Shown piece by piece: positions 15,211-23,352 of a stretch of DNA of 29,916 nucleotides (position 1 is the stretch's first letter; every line of letters begins with the position of its first letter). The notes under the pieces are model-generated. The model made no database searches and was not told the origin of the DNA. It saw nothing but the letters and a program-made list of their open reading frames with translations. The stretch is taken from NCBI GenBank assembly GCA_036524155.1, contig DATDCV010000059.1, positions 1 through 29,916 of the forward strand. Reading direction: 5' to 3'. The stretch comes from DATDCV01 sp036524155 (GTDB lineage: Bacteria; Verrucomicrobiota; Verrucomicrobiia; Limisphaerales; UBA8199). The translations under genes and the position numbers were made by a program.

Positions 15211-16329
15211 ATGCGGGTCCCGCGCATTCAAGCGTTCATGGTTGAGAAACGGCGCATTCTGTTTGGCCTTTTCGTCACCGGCCTATTGGTGGCGTTTGCC
15301 TGGCTGGTGCTCCGCCCGCACGAGCCCTCTTTCGAGGGAAGGTCTCTCAGTCTGTGGTTGGAACAGGCCTTTCCCCGCGGCCTTTACGAGCTGAGGTTGC
15401 CGCCGGTCGAGGCGACCCGTGCTGTCTCGGCCATCGGAACCAACGCGCTGCCGATCCTCATCAGGTTGGTCGCCGCAAGGGAGTCGACCGGGCGGAGGGT
15501 TTTGGGACACTTAGCTCGCGAGTTTCCCATTCTGCACCTGCCGCCGCAAGAAGGTAACGGCGAGAGGGCCGTATGGGCCTTCACGGTTTTGGGACCGGCG
15601 GCCAGGCCGGCGGCGCCCGCACTGGTGCGGCTGTTGAATGACAAGGATGTCGCCGTGCGAGTCAACGCCGCGCGATGCCTGGGCGAGCTCGGCCCGGCTG
15701 CTTTAGAGGCTGTGCCGGCGCTGGTCGCGGTGCTGAATCGAAAAGTCGGATCGGCGTGGCAGGATGTGGTGTCGCGCGATGCCGCCGCCGGCGCGCTGGG
15801 CCAAATCGGGGCAGCCGCGGTGCCCGCGATTCCTCACCTCGCCGCATTGACCAACGTGCCGGCTGCGGAAATGGCCTTGCTCAAAATCAGGGGCGACTCG
15901 TTCCGGCCGTTCATCGGGAAGCTCAAAGATACCTCCGACGCCAAAAAGTGGGTCCAGGCGGCCCGCCTGGTCGCTGATCTTGGCACGAATGCGGAGCCGG
16001 CGATTCCCTTCCTCCTTTCCGCGTTGAATTCGACAAATCGCACCGTGCAGGAGCAGGGCTTCTATGCGATAACTCGCATCCATCGTCAACCGGAAACCTG
16101 CATCCCGGCGATGATTACGCTGCTTGGTTCACCGGATCCGAACGTTCGATATCGGGCACTCCTTGCGCTCGGCGCTTTCCGAGGCGAGGCGACTTCGGCT
16201 GTTCCAGCCATCATTCATTGTTTTGAGAGTTCCCGATCGTGGATGTGGGTTCAGTTCGAGGCGACGAACGCTTTGAGAGAGATCGATCCGGAGGCGGCAG
16301 CCAAAATCCAACTCAAACCCGGGCGATGA
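15211..16329 (+). CDS. membrane-anchored HEAT-repeat protein
   Basis: The 372-residue product has an N-terminal hydrophobic helix (about 16-34, 'ILFGLFVTGLLVAFAWLVL') that would anchor it. A region of helical HEAT/PBS-lyase-like repeats follows: 'AVRVNAARCLGELGPAALEAVPAL' style units around 145-172, again around 188-210, 245-275, 283-305 and 317-340. Each contains the A-x-x-L-G-x-(I/L)-G and P-A-(I/V)-P signature. Such arrays are protein-binding scaffolds and are frequent in Verrucomicrobiota and Planctomycetota. The ATG at 15238 (residue 10) is an equally possible start and would put the anchor near the N-terminus. The stop overlaps the permease start as ATGA (16326-16329), so the two proteins are probably made together. 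Confidence 0.85.
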   Translation: MRVPRIQAFMVEKRRILFGLFVTGLLVAFAWLVLRPHEPSFEGRSLSLWLEQAFPRGLYELRLPPVEATRAVSAIGTNALPILIRLVAARESTGRRVLGHLAREFPILHLPPQEGNGERAVWAFTVLGPAARPAAPALVRLLNDKDVAVRVNAARCLGELGPAALEAVPALVAVLNRKVGSAWQDVVSRDAAAGALGQIGAAAVPAIPHLAALTNVPAAEMALLKIRGDSFRPFIGKLKDTSDAKKWVQAARLVADLGTNAEPAIPFLLSALNSTNRTVQEQGFYAITRIHRQPETCIPAMITLLGSPDPNVRYRALLALGAFRGEATSAVPAIIHCFESSRSWMWVQFEATNALREIDPEAAAKIQLKPGR

Positions 16330-18056
16330 CCTTCCTGCCAATCGTTGAGCGCGAGCTGCGCGCGGCCTCCCGCCGCGGTAGCGGTTATTGGTTGCGTTCG
16401 GGATACGGCTTGCTGGCGATCATCATTGGTTTCTTCGTATTCCTGGCGAATATCGATTCGCCGTCCCGCAACATCGGCCGGGATATGTTCGACGCGCTGG
16501 GCTGGCTCTCGATGCCATACTGTTTGCTATGCGGCATCCGGTTGACGGCGGATTGCCTTAGCCAGGAAAAGCGCGAAGGCACGCTCGGCCTGCTGTTCCT
16601 GACCGACTTGAGAGGTTACGACGTGATCCTGGGCAAGCTCGTCGCAACGTCGCTTTCAGGATTCTATGGGCTGCTGGCCACTTTTCCAATTCTGGCGGTG
16701 CCGCTCCTGCTGGGCGGGATCACCAGCGGGCAATTCTGGTGTGAGCTGCTCGTGCTGGTGAACACGTTCCTGTTCTCGCTCGCGATTGGCATGTTTGTGT
16801 CTGTGCTCAGCCGGGAATCGCGCCGCGCGATGGCGGGAACGTTTCTGCTCCTGCTGCTATTTACGGCGGTGCTGCCGGCGTACTCAGGCTTGCAGCTCTA
16901 TTTCGCGCCCGGCTATCGCAGCGAACTCGCCCATATCCTGCTCCTGCCCTGCCCGCTTTTCTCCTTGAGCGAGATCACACACCCGGCTTTCGGCGCGGCG
17001 CGACAGAACAACTTGCTTTGGTCAGTGCTGGTGATTCATGGCCTGAGCTGGCTGTTCCTGGCGTTCGCAAGTTGGAAAGTTGCCGATTCCTGGCAGGACA
17101 AGCCGGCCGAAGGCTGGCGCCGCCGTTGGCGTGAGTGGCGCTATTGCCGGACGTTCGGCAACGCCGGTTATCGGAAGTCATTGCGCGCGAAACTCCTGAC
17201 GGTGAACGCCTTTTATTGGCTGGCGGCGCGCGCCCGCCCCAAACAGGGTTATTGGCGGTTTCTGGGCTTGATGGCTCTCCCGTGGATGTGGGGGTGCTAC
17301 AAACTCGGCAGCGATTGGTTCAATGAGGGAGTCTACTTTTCCACCGCTATTCTCCTGAACGCCTCCTTCAAATCCTGGGTCGCTTCTGAAGCCGGCCGGC
17401 ACCTGGGCGAGCAGCGAAAAGAAGGGGCGCTGGAATTCGTGCTCTCGACGCCGCTGAGCGTAAAGGAAGTCCTGCGCGGGCAATTGCTGGCTCTTCGCCG
17501 GCTGTTTCTAGGACCTCTGCTGGCGGTGGTCGCAATCGAAATCACATTCCTGGCGGCCTCGTTGCAGCGGGAGTCATTCCATCAAAACCCGATCAACCCG
17601 GTACTGTGGGCCGCGGCGATTTTGATGCTGGTAGCCGACGTAGTGGCCTTATGCTGGACGGCCATGTGGGGAGCACTGACTGTCAAAAGCCCGAACAGCA
17701 TCACGGGTGTCACGATCACGCGCATTTTGGCGGCGCCGTGGGTGCTTTTTGTGGTGGGGTCGATCATGGCGAACCTCCTGGCCGCCCCCGATTCCACGAT
17801 TTTTTCCTGGAAGTACTCGGTTGGCTTATGGTTCGGCCTCGGCCTCGCAGTGGACCTGGCGTTTGGCCTCGGCGCCTGGTGGGTACTGCGCTCGAAGTTC
17901 CGGCAACTCGCGCTGCAGCCGTTTGTGCCATTGAGTTCGCAGGTCGCACGGTTCAACGCCCGAATCATGGAATACGCCCGAGCGCTGTTGCTTTCAGATC
18001 ACGATTGGTACAGGTTTTTCGCCTCGGGCCCGCGCAACAAGCCCGAAAACCGCTAA
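16326..18056 (+). CDS. ABC-2-type transporter permease with two similar halves
   Basis: The 576-residue integral membrane protein has about a dozen hydrophobic segments. Two copies of the ABC-2 permease coupling motif are visible: 'SQEKREGTLGLLFLTDLRGY' starting about residue 79, and 'LGEQRKEGALEFVLSTPLSV' starting about residue 360. In exporters of this class this segment follows the second helix and contacts the ATPase. The duplicated arrangement suggests a fused permease dimer. A basic cytosolic stretch ('EGWRRRWREWRYCR', about 262-275) links the halves. No ATP-binding protein is encoded nearby. I start it at the ATG overlapping the HEAT gene's TGA; an earlier in-frame ATG (16239) would overlap that gene by 90 bp. 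The substrate is unknown. Confidence 0.8.
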   Translation: MTFLPIVERELRAASRRGSGYWLRSGYGLLAIIIGFFVFLANIDSPSRNIGRDMFDALGWLSMPYCLLCGIRLTADCLSQEKREGTLGLLFLTDLRGYDVILGKLVATSLSGFYGLLATFPILAVPLLLGGITSGQFWCELLVLVNTFLFSLAIGMFVSVLSRESRRAMAGTFLLLLLFTAVLPAYSGLQLYFAPGYRSELAHILLLPCPLFSLSEITHPAFGAARQNNLLWSVLVIHGLSWLFLAFASWKVADSWQDKPAEGWRRRWREWRYCRTFGNAGYRKSLRAKLLTVNAFYWLAARARPKQGYWRFLGLMALPWMWGCYKLGSDWFNEGVYFSTAILLNASFKSWVASEAGRHLGEQRKEGALEFVLSTPLSVKEVLRGQLLALRRLFLGPLLAVVAIEITFLAASLQRESFHQNPINPVLWAAAILMLVADVVALCWTAMWGALTVKSPNSITGVTITRILAAPWVLFVVGSIMANLLAAPDSTIFSWKYSVGLWFGLGLAVDLAFGLGAWWVLRSKFRQLALQPFVPLSSQVARFNARIMEYARALLLSDHDWYRFFASGPRNKPENR

Positions 18057-18241
18057 CTTCGCTTTGTAGTGGCGTGCCCTGAACTCCGGCTCAGCGCCGA
18101 TCGGAAAACCTTCCTTCGGTTCAAACTGGCTCAAGGTGAATGCCAAATTCAAAGCGCTTAAGAAAGCCCGCAGACCAGCTCGAGTGGCGGGACGTATTTT
18201 ATGCTTTTTCCCCTGGTGGTGCCGGTTAATCTAGCCGGGAT

Positions 18242-18685
18242 TTGGCAAAAAGCAGCCTGAGCAAAAAAGGTCCCCTGAGGCCGCCTCAGCCGAGGCGCAT
18301 GTCGCCGTTGGGGCCGACGCGCCCGACGCCCCGGGAACGGGTCTGCGCCCAATGGCGCGGGGTGGATCTCGCCCCGCTCGAAAAGGTGCGGGAACCGAGC
18401 GCAAAACCCGCCGGCGCCCTTCTGTCAAAAGTCCTTTCCGAACTCCGCATCGACCGCCGGCAGGCTGAGGCTGAAATCCTCAAGGTCTGGAATCAATCAC
18501 TGGCGCCGGACATAGTGGCGCATGCGCAGCCGACCGGGCTGAAGAAAAGCACACTTTTTGTAAGCGTGGATAGCAGCGCGTGGCTTTGCGAGATTCTGCG
18601 CTATCGCCGCAGGGAAATTCTCGACCGCCTCCGTCATAGTTTCGGTCGCGATTATATCACCAAGGTTTCCTTTCGGGTGGGATGA
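18242..18685 (+). CDS. DUF721 (DciA-like) protein
   Basis: The 147-residue product has a basic, proline-rich N-terminal tail (about 1-57) and a C-terminal DUF721 domain (about 58-147). The latter includes 'GALLSKVLSELRID', 'EILKVWNQSLAPDIVAHAQP', 'LFVSVDSSAWLCEILRYRR' and the closing 'FGRDYITKVSFRVG', the characteristic order of this family. In bacteria lacking DnaC or DnaI, DUF721 proteins (DciA) help load the replicative helicase DnaB; that role here is by family only. The frame opens with TTG at 18242; an ATG at 18299, preceded by GAGG, is an alternative start that keeps the whole domain. It stands alone between two operons. Confidence 0.8.
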   Translation: MAKSSLSKKGPLRPPQPRRMSPLGPTRPTPRERVCAQWRGVDLAPLEKVREPSAKPAGALLSKVLSELRIDRRQAEAEILKVWNQSLAPDIVAHAQPTGLKKSTLFVSVDSSAWLCEILRYRRREILDRLRHSFGRDYITKVSFRVG

Positions 18686-18749
18686 CGGGGTAATCGCGGG
18701 GTGGTCAGCGGCACAGGCGGCGCTCGACCGGCACGCGAGGAAATGCATC

Positions 18750-19574
18750 TTAGTTACCTTCCTTCTTTTCCTCACCAAAAGGATTCCCGGTTCGGGTGGT
18801 CGCCTCCCGGATGCGCGGCCGCCGGAAAGAGCCCAGGATGACATAAATCCATCCGATGACGAAATGGGTGGCGGTCATGATGAGCAGCAGGAGCACGTCC
18901 AAGGTTCCCACCCCATAAAGCACCATCACGGCCGTCATAAACAACGCTCCGGGTATCAAACCTGCTCCGCACAGGCGGTAGCTGCCCGGCAAAGTCAGGT
19001 CGCGGTTAGCGAAGAAGGCCAGCAACCAGGCGCCGGGCGTGTAAACCAGTGCCAGCAGCGCCCAGCACAGCATCAGGCCGACGATGACGCTTAATGCTGT
19101 CATGGCAAGGATCGCAGGCCGCCATGCGCCCCACCAGGGTTCGAGTTCATCGCGGTTGAAGGCAATGGTATAACCCCGAGGATAGGGCGTTTGCACTACA
19201 CCGAAAAGTGACAGCAGCACAAAATCCCGTTCCCCGAACTCCGCTTGCAGGTGCGCCGGGGAACGGGCGCCGCCTTCATGGCGCAGGTCGATCGAGAGGG
19301 CCAAAAAATGGTTTTCAGCCAAGGTAACGGGCGAGTTTCCTTGCCACAGCAGGCGTCCCGATCGGACTTCTCCCTGAGTCGGCAGGCGGCGGATGGCGGT
19401 CTGGATAACCGGGAACCAGTCAGCGTGGAGGAACCACAGAACTACCGCGGCCGCGAGAACGGCGATGACAAACTGGACCAGCCAGAGTCGGCGGAGCGAC
19501 GCGGACGCAAAAGCGGCCACTCCGGCGGGCGTCATCGGCTGCCAGGCGAACGGCGTTATCTCCCCTGATTCCAT
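18750..19574 (-). CDS. multi-pass membrane protein of unknown function
   Basis: I do not recognise this 274-residue protein. It has one hydrophobic helix near the N-terminus (about 31-48), a soluble loop of about 95 residues predicted outside the membrane ('VRSGRLLWQGNSPVTLAENH' and onward), then four hydrophobic segments (about 152-172, 175-190, 202-222 and 224-248). It ends in a charged cytosolic tail ('RRPRIREATTRTGNPFGEEK'). This one-plus-four topology with a large outside loop recurs in uncharacterised inner-membrane families. It is the last gene of the minus-strand cluster that begins with the pseudouridine synthase, 36 bp after the DUF6941-like gene. Confidence 0.7.
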   Translation of the reverse strand: MESGEITPFAWQPMTPAGVAAFASASLRRLWLVQFVIAVLAAAVVLWFLHADWFPVIQTAIRRLPTQGEVRSGRLLWQGNSPVTLAENHFLALSIDLRHEGGARSPAHLQAEFGERDFVLLSLFGVVQTPYPRGYTIAFNRDELEPWWGAWRPAILAMTALSVIVGLMLCWALLALVYTPGAWLLAFFANRDLTLPGSYRLCGAGLIPGALFMTAVMVLYGVGTLDVLLLLIMTATHFVIGWIYVILGSFRRPRIREATTRTGNPFGEEKKEGN

Positions 19575-19610
19575 AGCGGGCCAGAACTGAGCACACCGCC
19601 ACGCGAAAGG

Positions 19611-20054
19611 TCAAGGCGTGGGCGGGGCGGGTGGCGGAGCGGGGGATGGCTGCGATTGGGGCGGCGCCACCAGAACCGGGACCGGATAGCGGAGTTTCAT
19701 CACATCATCCACCAGGACCTCGACGTAGTAGGTTCCCGGCACCTTGAACTCGACCTGCGCGAAGACGGTCACGTTGGTGGCGTGCAAGGCCGCATCTTGC
19801 AGCACGAACTTCACCTCGCCTTTGCGCAACACCGTCGTCTGGTCGGGTGCGATAAGGCGCACGCTCTCTGTGAATTGCCCCACGCCCGCGGTCCAACGGT
19901 TGAACAGGCTCAATTTCAGCGCGACCACCGGCAGTTGAGGGACGCGGATAAAGTTGATGACCCCGACCAGGAAGAAGTTGCCGGTTACCTCCTGCCGGAT
20001 CTCCTCACACAAAAGCGAACACTGCAGGTCGGGTAAGATTCGAGTAGGTTGCAT
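19611..20054 (-). CDS. DUF6941-like conserved hypothetical protein
   Basis: The 147-residue product begins 'LQCSLLCEEIRQEVTGNFFL', the pattern of a conserved family (I believe DUF6941) whose members open with a strand and 'C-(D/E)-(D/E)-(V/I)-R-x-E'. A beta-rich body follows, including 'VPGTYYVEVLVDD' near residue 106. The last ~17 residues are a Pro/Ala/Ser tail ('SQPSPAPPPAPPTP'), probably disordered. No signal peptide or membrane segment is present, so it is probably cytosolic. Function is unknown. It sits 36 bp after folD. Confidence 0.65.
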   Translation of the reverse strand: MQPTRILPDLQCSLLCEEIRQEVTGNFFLVGVINFIRVPQLPVVALKLSLFNRWTAGVGQFTESVRLIAPDQTTVLRKGEVKFVLQDAALHATNVTVFAQVEFKVPGTYYVEVLVDDVMKLRYPVPVLVAPPQSQPSPAPPPAPPTP

Positions 20055-20090
20055 GGGGAAGTCAGGTGGATGTGTAAGGCCGCGGCCGTT

Positions 20091-20978
20091 TCACGCGCAC
20101 GCGTTTTCCGCGGCGCGCACGGTGTTGTGCATCAACATGGCGATAGTCATCGGACCGACGCCGCCCGGATTGGGCGTAATCTTGCCCGCGAGAGGTTGGA
20201 CTTCGGCGAAGGCCACATCACCTACCAAACGGGAGCCGCTTTTGCCGGCGGGATCAGGCACCCGATTCACGCCTACGTCGACGACCGTTGCTCCCGGTTT
20301 CACCATGCCGGCTTTCACAAATTCAGGCACGCCCATCGCCGCGATCAGAATGTCGGCCCGGCGGCAATGCGCCCCGATGTCCCGCGTGCCGGAGTGGCAG
20401 ATGGTCACGGTCGCATTGGCATGTTTCTCCTTTTGGCAGAGCAAGGCCGCCATCGGTTTGCCGACGATGTTGCCGCGACCGAGCACGACGACTTCGGCCC
20501 CGCCGGTCTTCACGCCGGAGCGCGACAGTAACTCGCGGATGCCGGCTGGCGTGCATGGCACGAAACCGGTGGCATCCCCGAGCATCAACTTTCCGACGTT
20601 GACAGGGTGGAAGCCATCCACATCCTTTTCCGGCCGCACAGCCGAGTAAACCAGGGCCGAGCGGATTTGCGGGGGAATCGGGGCTTGAACGAGTATCCCG
20701 TGAAACCGCGGGTCGGCGTTAAGCCGGCCCAGCAGCGAGAGCAACTCCGCCTCACTAGCCTGCTCCGGCAGCAGTCGGGTTTCGGAGAAAATCCCCAGTT
20801 CGGCGCAGGTCTTTTCCTTTCGGCCGACATAGACTTTCGAAGCGGGGTCATCGCCGACACGCACGAAGGCCAAGCCTGGTCCGATGCCGCGGGACTTCAG
20901 AACCCGGATGCGCTCGACCAATTCGTCTTGCAGTTGGCGGGCGATCTCACGGCCGTCGATAAGGTTGGCCGGCGCCAT
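20091..20978 (-). CDS. folD: methylenetetrahydrofolate dehydrogenase/cyclohydrolase
   Basis: This is the bifunctional cytosolic enzyme that converts 5,10-methylene-THF to 5,10-methenyl-THF (NADP+) and then to 10-formyl-THF, feeding purine and formyl-Met synthesis. Numbered from the ATG at 20978 (295 residues), the active-site Lys is K54 in 'SKVYVGRKEK' and the folate-binding Asp is D121 in 'EKDVDGFHP'. The nucleotide site reads 'VVLGRGNIVGKPMA', with G-R-G where G-R-S is usual, and the C-terminal signature is 'PNPGGVGPMT'. Length fits the family. An in-frame start further upstream (21032) would overlap the preceding gene by 55 bp. The chosen ATG shares one base with that gene's TAA (TAATG), indicating coupling. 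Confidence 0.95.
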   Translation of the reverse strand: MAPANLIDGREIARQLQDELVERIRVLKSRGIGPGLAFVRVGDDPASKVYVGRKEKTCAELGIFSETRLLPEQASEAELLSLLGRLNADPRFHGILVQAPIPPQIRSALVYSAVRPEKDVDGFHPVNVGKLMLGDATGFVPCTPAGIRELLSRSGVKTGGAEVVVLGRGNIVGKPMAALLCQKEKHANATVTICHSGTRDIGAHCRRADILIAAMGVPEFVKAGMVKPGATVVDVGVNRVPDPAGKSGSRLVGDVAFAEVQPLAGKITPNPGGVGPMTIAMLMHNTVRAAENACA

Positions 20979-22114
20979 TATTCGTCGAGCACCTGAATTT
21001 TCTGAATGGTAATTACGGGCGTATTGCCCCAACGTTCCTCGAGACCTTCCTCTCCCGTGACGATAATGCGCAAGCCTTTGTAGCGGCGCAGGTCCAGATT
21101 CGGCGAAGGGGTGTAAAGATAGTCGATCAGTCTCCCGTTTCCCGGGCTGTACAAGGCAAACTGGGTTGGCGCCTGAATGCTGACGGTGCCGCGCACGATG
21201 CCTTCCCGCTCAACGACTCGCTTGGGGGGAGGTTCCTCGATCGCCGGCGGGTTGGTGGAAGTTATTTCGGTGGGGGCATTCGTGAGGGTGGAAGCCTCTG
21301 AAGGCGCGGGGACGGCCGCGGTCACTGGGGGTTCGGTCGGCGGAGCGGCCACGGTGGCTGGCTCGGTGATGGCAGCAGGTTCAGCCGGCGGTGTCGCGGG
21401 CTCAGTCGAGGCCACCTGCATGGCAGCGGGCGCTTCCTGCTTGAGAAATTGGGCCGCCACAAAAGCGTAGGCGTTAGCGGGTGGCACGATTTCAGTCCAG
21501 GCGCCCTTCGCGCCGATCTCGGCGACCTGGTCCCCGCGTTGCAGCATGCCGATCACACTATAGTTTTCTCCCGGGCCGCTGCGCAGGTTGAGCTTCTTCG
21601 GGATCACCGTCTTGTTGGTGGAATCGACAAAAGCGCTGCTGACCCAGGCGTGCGCATTGGTCGGCAATGCGATTTTCGCCCAGGCGGAGGGTTCATCGAT
21701 AGCCGAAGTGTTGCGAGTGATCTCCTCGATGACTGTCACCAATTGTCCTTTGTTGAGCCGAGTCAGGATCTCGCTCTTGAGTTTCGCCTGGCCGCGGACG
21801 TTGACGTGGTTGGCATCCACCACCGCTGGTCCTGGCAGGAGGGGCACCGTCCTCAATTCCGCCGCCGGGTTTTTCTTTTTGGCGGGAGTGGTCGATTTCT
21901 TCTTGCCGGCCGATTTCTTTTTGGCGGGCGCAACCGCGGGAGCCTGGTTCGCAGGCGTGTTGGTGACGGGGGTGAGGCTCGGTGAGACCACGTTAGCAGC
22001 AACGGGCGTGGCCGCCGGCGCCAGCGCCGACGCGGGAGGGGCGTTGGTGATTTGCTGCGCCAGCAGGCTGGTAGAAATCATCGCGCCAAGGAAGGCCAAG
22101 CAGTTCGGTTTCAT
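20978..22114 (-). CDS. secreted SH3b-domain protein with Lys-rich and Pro/Ala-rich linkers
   Basis: The 378-residue product has a signal peptide (about 1-19, 'FLGAMISTSLLAQQ'). An Ala/Pro/Thr-rich stretch follows, then a Lys-rich tract (about 64-82, 'AKKKSAGKKKSTTPAKKK'), then two bacterial SH3 domains: about 95-164 ('DANHVNVRGQAKLKSEILTR') and about 168-227 ('PKKLNLRSGPGENYSVIGML'). These commonly bind peptidoglycan. A second low-complexity linker of ~80 residues leads to a C-terminal domain (about 305-378, ending 'GNTPVITIQKIQVLDE') not assigned to a family. It is likely periplasmic and cell-wall associated. It lies 7 bp after the pseudouridine synthase gene and is coupled to folD by TAATG. 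Confidence 0.85.
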   Translation of the reverse strand: MKPNCLAFLGAMISTSLLAQQITNAPPASALAPAATPVAANVVSPSLTPVTNTPANQAPAVAPAKKKSAGKKKSTTPAKKKNPAAELRTVPLLPGPAVVDANHVNVRGQAKLKSEILTRLNKGQLVTVIEEITRNTSAIDEPSAWAKIALPTNAHAWVSSAFVDSTNKTVIPKKLNLRSGPGENYSVIGMLQRGDQVAEIGAKGAWTEIVPPANAYAFVAAQFLKQEAPAAMQVASTEPATPPAEPAAITEPATVAAPPTEPPVTAAVPAPSEASTLTNAPTEITSTNPPAIEEPPPKRVVEREGIVRGTVSIQAPTQFALYSPGNGRLIDYLYTPSPNLDLRRYKGLRIIVTGEEGLEERWGNTPVITIQKIQVLDE

Positions 22115-22121
22115 AAATTAG

Positions 22122-22826
22122 TCAGCACAGTAGAGATTTAATCTCGGGTTCTGTCAATGTTCGCCATTTGCCCGGGCGCAGTTCGCCGAGCTTAATTTTT
22201 CCGATCTGGGTCCGCTGCAAGCGTTTCACGGTGCGGCTCTGCGATTCGAAAAGACGGCGCACCTCGCGGTACTTGCCTTCCGCCAACTCCAGTTCGACCA
22301 CACTTTGCGCGCCGCCAGAGGACACCATGCGCGCTTTTTCAGCCTTAAATCGCTCGCCCTGGTACCATATCCCCTCAGTGAACCGGCGCAACATCTCAGG
22401 CTCGATGCGCCCCTCTACGGTGGCAAGGTATTTCTTACGTACCCCGTAACGAGGATGAGTCAGGCGCAGGCTGAATTCGCCGTCATTGGTGAGGAAAATC
22501 AAACCCTCGCTGCTGAAATCGAGCCGGCCAACGGAGTGCAGGTGCCCCCATTCTTTGGGGAGCAGCTCGAAAATCGTGGGCCGGTCGAACTCGTCCTTGC
22601 GCGAGCAGACCAGGCCCTTGGGCTTGTGCAGGGCAAGGTAAATTCTGCGGCGCGCTCGGACGGCCTGTCCATCAACCGCGACGTGGTCGTGAACGGGGTC
22701 GATCTTGGCGCCGAGCCTGGAGACGATGGCGCCATTGATAGTAACGCGCCCTGCAAGGATCACGGCTTCGCTCGCACGGCGGGAAGCTACGCCGGCTTCG
22801 GCAAGATATTTCTGGAGCCGAACCAT
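22122..22826 (-). CDS. RsuA/RluB-family 16S/23S rRNA pseudouridine synthase
   Basis: The 234-residue cytosolic enzyme isomerises uridine to pseudouridine in rRNA. An S4 RNA-binding domain (about 2-60) opens 'RLQKYLAEAGVASRRASEAV'. The catalytic domain begins 'LALHKPKGLVCSR' and carries the catalytic Asp D103 in 'GRLDFSSEGLIFLTNDGEF'. The closing 'EGKYREVRRLFES' and 'VKRLQRTQIGKIKLGEL' match the RluB/RsuA group. Sequence alone does not settle whether the target is 16S or 23S rRNA, so I give no symbol. An in-frame ATG at 22874 adds 16 hydrophobic residues before the S4 domain and is unlikely. It is the first gene of the long minus-strand operon. Confidence 0.93.
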   Translation of the reverse strand: MVRLQKYLAEAGVASRRASEAVILAGRVTINGAIVSRLGAKIDPVHDHVAVDGQAVRARRRIYLALHKPKGLVCSRKDEFDRPTIFELLPKEWGHLHSVGRLDFSSEGLIFLTNDGEFSLRLTHPRYGVRKKYLATVEGRIEPEMLRRFTEGIWYQGERFKAEKARMVSSGGAQSVVELELAEGKYREVRRLFESQSRTVKRLQRTQIGKIKLGELRPGKWRTLTEPEIKSLLC

Positions 22827-22959
22827 GGTTTGAATCGGCAGTGCCAAGGGCAAAACGAAAGCGCGGGAAAACAAGTCGCGGGCACGGAGGCGAGGAATGC
22901 GAGATCGCTGACGACCGGCTCATCCAACTCCCCATCCGCAGTCCGACCTGGAACCCGGC

Positions 22960-23115
22960 CTACGCCTCCGCTTTTGTCTTGCGCAAGCCGGTGATGCGGT
23001 CGCCTTTTTTCCACTGGCCGCGTTTCTTAAGCAGTTCCAGGCGCTCGAAGCGTTTCAGAACGTTTCGTTTGCCCCCCAAGGTGACAGCTGCGCGCAAACT
23101 CCGATGCTGTGACAT
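22960..23115 (-). CDS. 51-residue small basic protein
   Basis: On the minus strand, an ATG at 23115 opens a 51-codon frame ending with TAG at 22960-22962. The product begins 'MSQHRSLRAAVTLGGKRNVL', continues 'KRFERLELLKKRGQWKKGDR', and closes 'ITGLRKTKAEA'. The composition is strongly basic with a central helix. The start 'M-S-x-H-(R/K)-S-L', the 'KRNVL-x-R-x-E-R' core and the 'GLRKTK' end match a small basic protein family that I recall as conserved in Verrucomicrobia, Chlamydiae and relatives; its role is unsettled, but the charge suggests nucleic-acid or ribosome binding. The upstream leader is AT-rich without a clear ribosome site. It diverges from clpB across a 273-bp spacer that contains the MITE-like element. 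Confidence 0.85.
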   Translation of the reverse strand: MSQHRSLRAAVTLGGKRNVLKRFERLELLKKRGQWKKGDRITGLRKTKAEA

Positions 23116-23221
23116 AGCTAAATCTTGTGTGTAATGGATGTAATCGTCGCTCCCCCGAGGGAAGCGAACGCCCTATTTATCATAACGGGCTGCCAAATGC
23201 CAAGACTTTATGGGGTCAATT

Positions 23222-23333
23222 GTATCCGCTCATTCTTGGGTCGGAGCGCCGATTTTTAATCGGCTCAAGCGCGCCGACGGCCGCGGGTAAGCCGAGTGCA
23301 ACTCGGCGCTCCGACCCAAGAATGAGCGGCTAC
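23222..23333. mobile_element. 112-bp MITE-like palindromic element
   Basis: The ends are inverted repeats of 31 bases with a single mismatch: left arm 23222-23252, opening GTATCCGCTCATTCTTGGGT, and right arm 23303-23333. The outside is flanked on both sides by GGTCAATT (23214-23221 and 23334-23341), an 8-bp direct repeat of the kind left by transposition. The inner ends of the arms also form two alternative short hairpins, GCCGATT/AATCGGC (23248-23264) and GCCGAGT/ACTCGGC (23291-23307), each with a 3-nt loop. It has no coding capacity, so it would have been moved by a transposase supplied elsewhere. A diverged copy lies at 1929-2034. Confidence 0.8.
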
Positions 23334-23352
23334 GGTCAATTCTGAGGGGGCC

